Under the pieces are notes generated by a model, which was not told where the DNA came from, searched no databases, and saw nothing but the letters and a program-made list of their open reading frames with translations. A stretch of 64,000 bases of DNA from Denitromonas iodatirespirans (GTDB lineage: Bacteria; Pseudomonadota; Gammaproteobacteria; Burkholderiales; Rhodocyclaceae): contig NZ_JAEKFT010000006.1 in the NCBI RefSeq assembly GCF_018524365.1, positions 186,001 to 250,000 on the forward strand. The letters are read 5' to 3'. Below are positions 49,854 through 58,300 of this stretch, one piece after another; positions within the stretch are counted from its first letter, which is position 1; each line of letters starts with the position of its first letter. The position numbers and the translations under genes are program-made.

Positions 49854-50981
49854 ATGAACTGGACCGCACGCGGGCTTCGCGCCTGCACGGTTTTGTGGCT
49901 GACGCTTACCGTCGGCAGCGCGCTGCATGCGCAAACCATCCGCCTCGGCCAATCGGCCGACCAGAGCGGCCCGGTGGCCGCCCTGACCCGCGAATACAAC
50001 AGCGGCATCGCGCTGTATCTGGACGGCGTCAACCGCCGCGGCGGCGTGCATGGCCGCAAGATCGAGCTGCTCAAGCTCGACGACGGCTACGCGCCGGATC
50101 GTGCCAAGGCCAACGTGGCACAGCTGATCGCAGACCCGGCCGTGGTCGGCCTGCTCGGCGTGCTCGGCACCGGCGTCAACATGGCCGTATCGCCGCTGAT
50201 CGAGGCGGCCGGCATCCCCTCGGTCGGCCCCTTGAGCGGCTCGCCCGACTTCCGCGAGATGCCGGGCACGCACGCCTACCATGTGCGCGCCAGCTACGGC
50301 GACGAAGTGCGCGCCATGATCCGCCACCTGAGCAACTCCGGCGTGACGCAGATTGCCGCGGTCTACATGGACAACGCCTTCGGGCAGTCGGCGCTCAAGC
50401 ACTTCGAGGCGGCCATGCGCGAGCGCCAGCTCACCGCCGTGGCCGCGGTGCCCATCGGCGGCCCCGACTTCAAGGGCGAGGCGGCCGTCGCCGCCCTGGC
50501 CAAGGCCGGCCCCGGCGCCGTGATCCTGCTCACCGCCGGCAAGGCCTCGGTCAATTTTCTCAAGGCCGCCGTGGCCGGCAACTTCAAACCGATGTTTCTC
50601 GGGCTGTCGGTGATCTCGGTCGACGAGCTGCACCAGGCCATCGGCAGCGAGGTGCGCGGCCTGATCGTGGCGCAGGTCGTGCCCTCGCCGGCCAGCGGCA
50701 AGTTCGGCATCGTGCGTGAGTTCCAGCAGGCAGTGGCCGAGGCCGGCACGCCCATGGCCTCGCATGTGGCGCTGGAGGGCTACATCGCCGCCAAGGTCAT
50801 GGTCGAAGGCCTGCGCCGCAGCCCGCCGGCCATCACCCGCGACAGCCTCGCCCAGGCACTGGATGGCATCAGCCGCCTGGACCTGGGCGGCTACAGCATC
50901 GCCTACAGCCCCGCCTCGCGCCTGGGTTCGCAGTTCGTCGACCTGTCGATGGTGCGTGCCGACGGCAGCTACGCGCAGTAG
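49854..50981 (+). CDS. ABC transporter substrate-binding protein (LivK-like), orphan
   Basis: 375-residue periplasmic type I binding protein. Signal peptide 1-26 (ends LHAQ), then TIRLGQSADQSGPVAALTRE and the hinge regions VAQLIADPAVVGLLGV and QIAAVYMDNAFGQSAL. GAGGAGA precedes the ATG. It has no transporter subunits beside it and differs from the HAAT binding protein at 34.9 kb. Such orphan binding proteins may serve another importer or act with a sensor. The 230-base upstream gap to the DUF3830 gene shows only small dyads. Confidence 0.88.
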   Translation: MNWTARGLRACTVLWLTLTVGSALHAQTIRLGQSADQSGPVAALTREYNSGIALYLDGVNRRGGVHGRKIELLKLDDGYAPDRAKANVAQLIADPAVVGLLGVLGTGVNMAVSPLIEAAGIPSVGPLSGSPDFREMPGTHAYHVRASYGDEVRAMIRHLSNSGVTQIAAVYMDNAFGQSALKHFEAAMRERQLTAVAAVPIGGPDFKGEAAVAALAKAGPGAVILLTAGKASVNFLKAAVAGNFKPMFLGLSVISVDELHQAIGSEVRGLIVAQVVPSPASGKFGIVREFQQAVAEAGTPMASHVALEGYIAAKVMVEGLRRSPPAITRDSLAQALDGISRLDLGGYSIAYSPASRLGSQFVDLSMVRADGSYAQ

Positions 50982-50994
50982 CTCGGGCCGGCGC

Positions 50995-51354
50995 TCAAGC
51001 GGCGGCGGCTTTCTTGCGCCGCTTGCTGCGCGGCGCGAGCGGGTTGTAGTCCAGGCAACGCTGCACCCAGGCGCCGAGGGCATCGTCATCATCGATGCCC
51101 TCGCCCTCGACGAACAGGAAACCCTTCATCGGCCGGCCGGTGAAATCCATCTCGCGCGCGCCGGGCAAGGCCAGAAAACGCGCGTAGTGGGCCGGATCGG
51201 TGCGCACCATCAGCCGCTCGCCGCTCACGCCGAGGCACATCTTGTCATTCACCATGAAGCACAGGCCGCCCATCATGCGCTTCTCTTCATGCGTCACATG
51301 GCGCTCGGCCAGTTGCTGGCGGAGGCGGTCGGCGAGGTATTCGTCATAGGCCAT
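50995..51354 (-). CDS. TfoX/Sxy N-terminal domain protein
   Basis: 119-residue protein consisting of a TfoX N-terminal domain (MGGLCFMVNDKMCLGVSGER, then LMVRTDPAHYARFL, FTGRPMKGFLFVEGEG) with a basic tail SKRRKKAAAA. Full-length Sxy regulates competence in gammaproteobacteria, but small single-domain versions like this are of unknown role. The longer open frame upstream overlaps the GST gene and is rejected. Confidence 0.88.
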   Translation of the reverse strand: MAYDEYLADRLRQQLAERHVTHEEKRMMGGLCFMVNDKMCLGVSGERLMVRTDPAHYARFLALPGAREMDFTGRPMKGFLFVEGEGIDDDDALGAWVQRCLDYNPLAPRSKRRKKAAAA

Positions 51355-51377
51355 GGTCGACGCCTCCCGGGGCCCGC

Positions 51378-52013
51378 TCAGCGCCCGACCTGACTCATGT
51401 CGACCGCGGTCGCCTGCCAGTGCGCGTCGGCGCACATCCGGTCGTAGTAGGCATTGATGCGCGGATAGGGCGACCAGTCGAAGGGCATCATGTCCTTGAA
51501 CGTTTCGATGTGAATCAGAGCGTAGTCGGCCAGCGTCACACCGTCGCCAAGCACCGTCCGCCGCCCGTCCAGGTGCGCTTCGAGCACCGCGGCATAACGG
51601 TTCAACTGTTCCGTGGCCCACGCGGCGACGGCTTCGTCGGTGGGCAGACTCATGAACCCGGGCTTGGCCACGGTCTCCCACGCCAGGGTGCCGAAGGCCT
51701 GGTTGTAGTGCGCCAGCTCCCAGGCGAGCCACTGATCCACGGCGGCCCGCAGGCGCGGATCGTCAGGATAGAGCGTGTTGCCCGGCACCTGACTGCACAG
51801 GTAGCGGTTGATGGCGTTGCTCTCCCAGAGCACGAAGTCGCCATCGACCAGCGTGGGCACCTTGCCATTGGGGTTGAGCGCGAGATACCGGTCGCTCTTG
51901 TGCGTCCCCTCGGAAAAGCTCAGCCATTCCATCTGCAGCGGCAGGTCGAGGGCATGCGCCACGGCCTGCACCTTGCGCACATTGCCCGAGCCATACAGTC
52001 CATAGAGTTTCAT
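51378..52013 (-). CDS. Glutathione S-transferase family protein
   Basis: 211-residue cytosolic GST. N-terminal thioredoxin-like domain with MKLYGLYGSGNVRKVQAVAH, NPNGKVPTLVDGDFVLWES (cis-Pro, then the Glu-Ser glutathione site), and a helical C-terminal domain with TLADYALIHIE. It probably conjugates or reduces an electrophile; the class is theta- or beta-like. It lies 23 bases ahead of the TfoX-domain gene on the same strand. The 213 bases upstream to the AHSA1 gene show no credible gene. Confidence 0.88.
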   Translation of the reverse strand: MKLYGLYGSGNVRKVQAVAHALDLPLQMEWLSFSEGTHKSDRYLALNPNGKVPTLVDGDFVLWESNAINRYLCSQVPGNTLYPDDPRLRAAVDQWLAWELAHYNQAFGTLAWETVAKPGFMSLPTDEAVAAWATEQLNRYAAVLEAHLDGRRTVLGDGVTLADYALIHIETFKDMMPFDWSPYPRINAYYDRMCADAHWQATAVDMSQVGR

Positions 52014-52226
52014 GTTGCGATCTCCAACAGAGGGAAAAGAGGACCTCGACGACGGCTGCGCGCGCATCTGCGCACACCGCCCCATCCAGCCGAAAAGCTT
52101 CATCCGCCGCAACTCGATCCGGTGGGTCTGCCCGGCACACAAGCCGTTGCGGCCGGTGCATCGCACCTGATGCCGATCTGCTTGTCGCGCAGCCATTCGG
52201 CAACCTCCGTGCGCAGGCAGTGCGGA

Positions 52227-52694
52227 TCAACAGCGCCCATCGTCGAGACGCCGGGCCAGCTTGTCGAAGGTGCCCGCCCAGCCCGCAGCATGCATGTCGC
52301 ACACCGCCTGGGTGGCAAAGCGCAGATGGCGCAGATGCACCAGGGTGCCCTCGGGCACCTCGGAGAAATCGACGATCACCGTGGTTTCGGTCCCGGCATC
52401 GGGCACCGGCGCCGACCAGCTCCAGGTGAACATCAGGCGCTCTGGGCGACGAATGGTGAGGTAGGTCCCCTGCACCCATTTGTCGGGTTCGCCGGCCTCG
52501 ACGAAACAGATGCGGTAGTTGCCGCCCTCACGAAAATCCATGCTCACCGGCCCGGCAACGATCGATTCCGACGGCCCCATCCAGGCCATCAACGCCTCCT
52601 CGCGGGTCCAGGCATCGAACACCCGCTCACGTGGATGGGCGAACACTCGGCGCAATTCCATCTGCAGCACACCGGTATCGACGGTGTCATCCAT
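52227..52694 (-). CDS. SRPBCC/AHSA1 family protein
   Basis: 155-residue START-like domain protein. Motifs RVFAHPRERVFDAWTREEAL, WMGPSESI, FREGGNYRICF and FDKLARRL mark the AHSA1 (Aha1 C-terminal homology) branch. These bind small hydrophobic ligands. It follows the ArsR regulator gene by 52 bases on the same strand, the very common ArsR-AHSA1 pair. Ligand unknown. Confidence 0.88.
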   Translation of the reverse strand: MDDTVDTGVLQMELRRVFAHPRERVFDAWTREEALMAWMGPSESIVAGPVSMDFREGGNYRICFVEAGEPDKWVQGTYLTIRRPERLMFTWSWSAPVPDAGTETTVIVDFSEVPEGTLVHLRHLRFATQAVCDMHAAGWAGTFDKLARRLDDGRC

Positions 52695-52746
52695 CGGACG
52701 TCTCCTGTTGGTTCAGATAGGCATCGAGCGCATCGAAACGCCCAGA

Positions 52747-53004
52747 TCAGAAGGCCCGGTGGCGGGCCACCCAATCCATCGCCTCATCCAGCGGCGCGGC
52801 CTCGAAATGGAGCCGATGCACCCGCCCCTCCTTGCGCCGCACCAGCAAGCCCGCCTCTTCGAGAATGCGCACATGCTTGGTCATCTGCGCCGGGCTGTGA
52901 TCCAAGCCGCGCGCCGCCTCGCCCACCGTCAGATCACCGGCGGCGATACGTTCGAGCAGCAGACGCCGCACCGGATGCGAGAGCGCAAAGAAGGTCTTGT
53001 CCAT
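52747..53004 (-). CDS. ArsR family metal- or ligand-responsive repressor
   Basis: 85-residue winged helix, start MDKTFFALSHPVRRLLLERI, then EAARGLDHSPAQMTKHVRIL and a wing VRRKEGRVHRLHF. No ArsR metal-binding Cys motif is visible, so it probably senses something else or acts through its AHSA1 partner. The start at 53004 is chosen over 53061 because the upstream codons cross a perfect operator-like palindrome. Confidence 0.9.
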   Translation of the reverse strand: MDKTFFALSHPVRRLLLERIAAGDLTVGEAARGLDHSPAQMTKHVRILEEAGLLVRRKEGRVHRLHFEAAPLDEAMDWVARHRAF

Positions 53005-53017
53005 GCCATTCGATTCA

Positions 53018-53035
53018 ATACACCTTGAGGTGTAT
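53018..53035. promoter_or_regulatory. ArsR operator candidate
   Basis: ATACACCT (53018-53025) and AGGTGTAT (53028-53035) are perfect complements with a two-base centre, 14 bases before the ArsR start codon. The position fits autorepression of the ArsR-AHSA1 pair. Confidence 0.6.
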
Positions 53036-53131
53036 GGTAGAGGATCGACGAGACACGTCAAGCCTGTCGATGAAAATTCCGGATAACCGCCTGCTACGGG
53101 ATTCGTCGGCGCGCGACGACGCGTCCGCCGC

Positions 53132-54070
53132 TCACCGCTTCACCGGAACCTGCGCGGCGCCTTCCCATGCCCCGCCGGTGCACAGCGTCTGCGCCAGCCC
53201 CACGGTCAATTGCAACACCGCCGTGGCCGCGGCCGACAGCGGGATGTGGCGCGACGCGCAGAGCACCAGCCGGCGCGTCAGAGGCGGCGCCACCGGCACG
53301 GCGCACAGCGCGCCGCTGGCCAGATCGTGCTGCAGCGGCATCACCGACAGCAGCGTATGCCCCATGCCGGCCAGCAAGGTGGTGCGCAGGATGCTGATCG
53401 AGCTGATGTCGGCCACCACGTTGGGCGCCGGCAGCCCATGCTCGCGCGCCGCCGTCTCGATGATCGGGCGCACGCCGTGCGGGTGCGCCGGCAGGATCAA
53501 GGGCAAGGCCAGCGCCTGCTTCAGGCTCACCGCCGCCTGCGGCCGGTCGGCCGCGGTCGCCGACGAGATCAGCGACAGGTGTTCGTCCAGCAAGGGCGTC
53601 TGCTCGAATTCGCCCAGCGAGCCGTCATCGAACAGCACCGCCAGATTGATCTGCCCGCTACGCAGCTGCGGCACCAGGTTGCCGGTCAGCTCCTCGGTCA
53701 GCTCCAGCTCCACCTTGGGCAACTGCCGGCGCACCGCCTGCAGCAGCGGCAGGGCCAGGGCGTTCGACGCGCTGTGCGGCACGCCGAACACCACCTTGCC
53801 GCTCGGCTCGCCCGCCACGTTCATCACGCTCGCCCGGGCATCGTCCACCTGCCGCAGAATGGCTCGGGCATGCGCAAGAAACGCCCGCCCCGCCTCGGTC
53901 AACTCGACCCCACGGCGCGAGCGATGCAACAACTGCGCCCCCAGCTCGGCCTCCAGCTGCGCCAGCTGATGACTGAGCGCCGACTGCGCCACGAACACCT
54001 GCTCGGCCGCCTTCGAAAAGCTGCCGTGCTTGGCGATGGCGGAGAAGTAGCGAAGCTGGCGCAATTCCAT
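53132..54070 (-). CDS. LysR family transcriptional regulator
   Basis: 312 residues from MELRQLRYFSAIAKHGSFSK. N-terminal helix-turn-helix with SALSHQLAQLEAELGAQLL, then a two-lobed effector domain (VFGVPHSASNALALPLL, LPLILPAHPHGVR). It resembles the Nac/CynR branch. There is no divergent gene within 400 bases, so its target is not evident; a perfect inverted repeat just upstream suggests autoregulation. The in-frame ATG at 54082 is an alternative start. Confidence 0.9.
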   Translation of the reverse strand: MELRQLRYFSAIAKHGSFSKAAEQVFVAQSALSHQLAQLEAELGAQLLHRSRRGVELTEAGRAFLAHARAILRQVDDARASVMNVAGEPSGKVVFGVPHSASNALALPLLQAVRRQLPKVELELTEELTGNLVPQLRSGQINLAVLFDDGSLGEFEQTPLLDEHLSLISSATAADRPQAAVSLKQALALPLILPAHPHGVRPIIETAAREHGLPAPNVVADISSISILRTTLLAGMGHTLLSVMPLQHDLASGALCAVPVAPPLTRRLVLCASRHIPLSAAATAVLQLTVGLAQTLCTGGAWEGAAQVPVKR

Positions 54071-54097
54071 GGCCCCGATCATACGCCAGCCATCTCA

Positions 54098-54121
54098 ATT
54101 CAAGATACACGCATCTTGAAT
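54098..54121. promoter_or_regulatory. LysR-type inverted repeat
   Basis: ATTCAAGAT (54098-54106) and ATCTTGAAT (54113-54121) are perfect complements around six bases, 28 bases upstream of the LysR start codon. It has the T-N11-A geometry of LysR binding sites. Confidence 0.6.
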
Positions 54122-54297
54122 CAGTGTTTTTCAGATGACTCGCTTTCGGGTCAAATAGCCCCAACAGATCGACGCGAACACCGGCAGCCACCCGCCGCCG
54201 GCCCCCCAGGCCCACCCCGCCACCGTTCGTGAAGATCGCATTTCGACCCGAAATGGCAGCGCGCCCGTTCAACACCCCCGAACCGGCTCACCGAACA
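54122..54297 (+). other. Gene-free stretch with possible small RNA
   Basis: Between the divergent LysR gene and a strong plus-strand terminator no protein gene is seen. A 9-bp inverted repeat, TTTCGGGTC (54144-54152) and GACCCGAAA (54245-54253), could close a structured RNA ending at the terminator. No promoter was clearly recognised, so a small RNA is only a suggestion. Confidence 0.25.
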
Positions 54298-54334
54298 AAC
54301 CGAAGGCCCGCACACTGCGGGCCTTCGGTTTTTT
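54298..54334 (+). terminator. Orphan rho-independent terminator
   Basis: A 14-bp stem, AACCGAAGGCCCGC with GCGGGCCTTCGGTT, loop ACACT, followed by TTTT. It is a textbook plus-strand terminator, yet no plus-strand gene lies before it for over 3 kb. Confidence 0.85.
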
Positions 54335-54395
54335 GGCTGCTCATCCAGACTTTGTCGACGTCCTGCCCAGGCGCCACGTATAGCGCCCACAAAAA

Positions 54396-54424
54396 TTGAC
54401 GATGGCATATTCGCAGCCTACGAT
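54396..54424 (+). promoter_or_regulatory. Probable sigma70 promoter
   Basis: TTGACG (54396-54401) and TACGAT (54419-54424) are separated by 17 bases, in an AT-rich patch, about 50 bases before the GTG of the broken exported-protein gene at 54473. Confidence 0.5.
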
Positions 54425-54472
54425 GAGCGCGCCGCACATTTCCAATGCGCCACGGCCCACAAAGGAATTGCA

Positions 54473-54792
54473 GTGAAACTCAGGTCACTTGCTGTGCCAG
54501 CCTTGCTCTTGTTCCCGCCCCTGTCAGCCGTCGCCGCGTGAGAGGTGCCGCACTTCGATACCCTCGTGCCCGGCTCCATCCATCGCGCCGATCCGTAGCC
54601 ACCGGCATCGTGCTCGACCAGATCGACAAGCGATTCGGTGCCACCCAAGCGCTGATTGACGCCTATCGGCGCGCAGGCGTTCGTCTCGATGAAATCACCT
54701 GGGAAATCCATCGCAATCTCGATTTTCTCGAGCGGAATCCGCAGTACATCCCCTGCCTGTTCGGTCCGTGCTCCGTTGTCAGAGGCTATTGA
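54473..54792 (+). pseudogene. Broken gene for a small exported protein
   Basis: From a GTG with AAAGGAA upstream the frame gives a good signal peptide, MKLRSLAVPALLLFPPLSAV, then meets TGA (54539-54541). The same frame goes on EVPHFDTLVPGSIHRADP to TAG (54596-54598). The next frame then carries protein-like sequence, VATGIVLDQIDKRFGATQAL to the end CLFGPCSVVRGY, whose TGA overlaps the next ATG. One missing base near 54596 plus the in-frame TGA would explain this. It is either a decayed gene or contains sequencing errors. No family is recognised. Confidence 0.45.
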
Positions 54793-55277
54793 TGCGAGCG
54801 CGCACCGCCCAGGCGATCATTTATGTCCTCGATGTGCTGGCGGTTCCGGCGGTCGCCTACTGTATTTACGACAGTGTCCGCGTGCAGCGCGCCATCGCAG
54901 CGGCAGCCCCCGAGATCGGCTTCGACAGCGGCATCTACTATCTTCTGCTCGCGTCGGTGATGTGGGTCCTGACGGCCATTCAGATCGTTGGACTCAAGCG
55001 CGGCGCCGCCTTCCGCCCGCACAGGGCCGGCATGGTGCTCGTGATCTGGTTCGTGACCTGCCTGAGCCTGGCCAACGTCCTGCCCTATCTCATCACCCGG
55101 ACACTCGAAGCAGCCGGCTATCAGCCATGCCGGGACACCCGCGAGGTATCGCGCGTATCGCGAGGCGTCGGTCGGGTCTATCGATTGAACGGATGCGAGG
55201 ACCACAGCGTCGCGCCGATTGGATCTGTGAGGCGTTCGCAGGGATCCCCCCCCTTGAACGATCACGCCCCCGGCTAG
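54792..55277 (+). CDS. Uncharacterised inner-membrane protein
   Basis: 161-residue protein with three predicted helices (about 9-27, 48-66 and 80-102) and a hydrophilic C-terminus with two Cys (YQPC and NGCED) that could be periplasmic and disulfide-linked. The ATG overlaps the stop of the broken upstream gene (TGATG), implying the two were a coupled pair. The last 30 residues are low-similarity and Pro/Ser-rich. I do not recognise the family. Possible roles such as an immunity or envelope protein are pure speculation. Confidence 0.6.
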   Translation: MRARTAQAIIYVLDVLAVPAVAYCIYDSVRVQRAIAAAAPEIGFDSGIYYLLLASVMWVLTAIQIVGLKRGAAFRPHRAGMVLVIWFVTCLSLANVLPYLITRTLEAAGYQPCRDTREVSRVSRGVGRVYRLNGCEDHSVAPIGSVRRSQGSPPLNDHAPG

Positions 55278-55387
55278 CTGTTTGCGGCGGGTCGATCGGC
55301 CCGGCGGCGCGAGCCATGCGCCTCGCGGCGGCGCAGCACGCCTCCTATACTGCCCAAAGCGAGACCTAGCAGGAGACGGGCACCATC

Positions 55388-58300
55388 TTGCACACCCACG
55401 CCAGTTGCGGGGTCGGTGCCCTCGTCGATCTGTCCGGCCACGCCACCCATGCCCTGGTCGCAGACGGCCTGCAGCTGCTGGCCAACCTCGACCATCGCAG
55501 CGCCCGTGGCGCGGAGGAGGAAAGCGGCGACGGCGCCGGCATCCTGCTGCAGATTCCCCACACGCTGTACGCCGACGAGGTGGCCGACCTCCCGGCGCGG
55601 GGCGGCTACGGCCTGGGGCAGGCCTTCATGCCGCGCGACGACGGCCGCCGGGCGCGCGTGCGCCGTCTGGTCGAGGTGGTGTGCGCCGCGCGCGGATTTG
55701 ATCTCGTGGCCTGGCGCGAGGTGCCGGTCGACCCGGGCGGGCTGGGGCGCACCGCGGCCGACTCGCGGCCCGCGGTGTGGCAGTTCTTCGTCGCTCCGCG
55801 CAATCCCGCCGTGCAGGCGGAGGCGCTCGACCTACAGCTCTACGTGCTGCGCCGCGCGCTCGAACGCGATGCCGACCTCCATGGCCTCGCCGGTGCCGGG
55901 CGCGAACTCTTCTACCTGTGCTCGCTCGACCGCCGCACCGTGGTCTACAAGGGCCTGCTCACCTGCCCGCAGCTCGCCCGCTTCTACCCCGACCTGACGG
56001 ACGCGCGCACCGCCTCGGCGCTCGCCCTGCTGCATGCGCGCTTTTCCACCAACACGCTGGGCGCCTGGCAGCTCGCCCATCCCTACCGCTGTCTGGTGCA
56101 CAACGGCGAGATCAACACCCTGCGCGGCAACCTCAACTGGCTGCGCGCGCACGAGGCCGAGATGGCCTCCGAGCGCCTGGGCGCGGACATCGACACCGTG
56201 CTGCCGGTCACCGGCGAGGGCCTGAGCGACAGCGCGGTGTTCGACCATGTGCTCGAACTGCTGGTGATGACCGGCCGCAGCCTGCCGCACGCCTTGCGCA
56301 TGATGGTGCCCGAGGCCTGGCAGCATGACCGCACCATGGACCCCGCGCGGCGCGACTTCTACGCTTGGCACGCCGCGCTGATGGAGCCCTGGGACGGCCC
56401 GGCGCTGGTGGTGGCCACCGACGGCACGCAGCTGGCCGCCATTCTCGACCGCAACGGCCTGCGTCCTTGCCGCTACTGCCTGACCCGCGACCGGCGCCTG
56501 ATCCTGGCCAGCGAGACCGGCGTGCTCGACACCGCAGCGGCCGACATCGTGCACCAGGGCCGCCTGCGCCCGGGCCAGCTCTTCCTCGCCGACACGACAC
56601 ACGGCCGCATCGTGCCCGAGGACGAGATCTTCGCCACCCTCGCCGCGCCGCCCTACGGCGCCTGGCTGCGCACCTACCAGCTGCGCCTGGGCGCACTGGC
56701 GCGCAACGTCGCACCCCGCCCGGTCGAGCCGCCCGCCCAGCTCGCCCGCCTGCAGCACACCTTCGGCTACACCGAAGAGCTGCTGCATGCGCTGCTCGAG
56801 AAGATGGCCGAAGGCGGCAAGGACCCGATCGGCTCGATGGGCGACGACACCCCGCCGGCGCTGCTCTCGGCGCGCCACCGGCCGCTGTTCGCCTACTTCA
56901 AGCAGGAGTTCGCGCAGGTCTCCAACCCGCCGCTCGACTACATCCGCGAGGCGCTGGTGACCTCGCTCGCCGCGCCGGTCGGCCGCCACCGCAACCTGCT
57001 CGATACCGCCCCGGCACACTGCCGCCAGCTGCTGCTCGAATCGCCCATCCTGGCCGATGCCGACCTGGCCGCGCTCGAAGCGCTGATCGCCGCCCCGCGC
57101 AACGGCATCCGCGCCTGCCGGGTGGACATCACCTTCGCCCCCGAGCAGGCGCTGCGCGACGCCATCGAGCGGGTGCGCGCCGATTGCAGCGCGGCCATCG
57201 AGGCCGGCGGCGAAGTGCTCATTCTCGACGACCGCGCCGCCGGCCCCGAGCGCCTGCCGATTCCCAGCCTGCTGGCCACCGGCGCGGTGCACCACCACCT
57301 GATCCGCGCCGGCCTGCGCCGCCGCGTGGCGCTGGTGCTGGTGGCCGGCGAGCCGGCGGCGGTGCACCCCGTGTGCACCCTGCTCGGCTACGGCGCCGAC
57401 GCGGTCTACCCCTGGCTCGCCTACCGCAGCCTGGCGGTCATGGCCAGCGCCGGGCCGCTGGCCCGCGTGCGCGACCCGCAGGCCGCCTACCGCGCCGCGC
57501 TCGAAGGCGGGCTGCTCAAGGTGATGGCCAAGATGGGCATCTCCACGCTGGCGAGCTACAAGGGCGCACAGATCTTCGAGGCCATCGGCCTGGCGCAGGA
57601 CTTCGTCGACGAATACTTCACCGGCACCGCCTGCGCGCTGCCCGCCGCCGGCCTCGAGCTGTTCGAGCGCGAGGCGCGCGAGCGCCATGCCGCCGCCTGG
57701 GCCGAAGCGCCCGCCGGCAACGCGCCGCTGAGCGCCGGCGGCGAGCTGTACTGGCGGCGCGACGGCGAGCACCACCAGTGGAACCCCTACACCATCGGCA
57801 AGCTGCAGCAGGCCGCGCGCGAGGCCGATGCCGACGCTTACCGCGACTTCGCCGCCGCCGTCGACGGCAGCCCCGAGGCGCCCGCCACCGTGCGCGCCCT
57901 GCTCGACTTCGTGCCCGCCACCGACGGCGGCGTGCCGCTCGCCGAAGTCGAGCCGGCCGCGGCCATCCTGGCGCGCTTCGGCACCGGCTCGATGTCCTTC
58001 GGCTCGCTCAGCCGCGAGGTGCACGAGACGCTGGCGGTGGCGATGAACCGCCTGGGCGGCAGCTCCGGCACCGGCGAGGGGGGCGAGCAGGTCGAGCGCT
58101 TCGGCACCGAACGCGCCTGCAGCATGAAGCAGGTGGCCAGCGGGCGCTTCGGCGTCACCGCGCAGTATCTGGCCGAGGCGCGCCAGATCGAGATCAAGAT
58201 GGCCCAGGGCGCCAAGCCCGGCGAAGGCGGCGAGCTGCCCGGCGGCAAGGTGGACGCGGGCATTGCCGAGGTGCGCTTCACCGTGCCCGGCATCGGCCTG

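Noticed and set aside
52014-52226. Small minus-strand open frames between the GST and AHSA1 genes
   Set aside because: No ribosome binding site, no recognisable domain, and composition resembling intergenic DNA.
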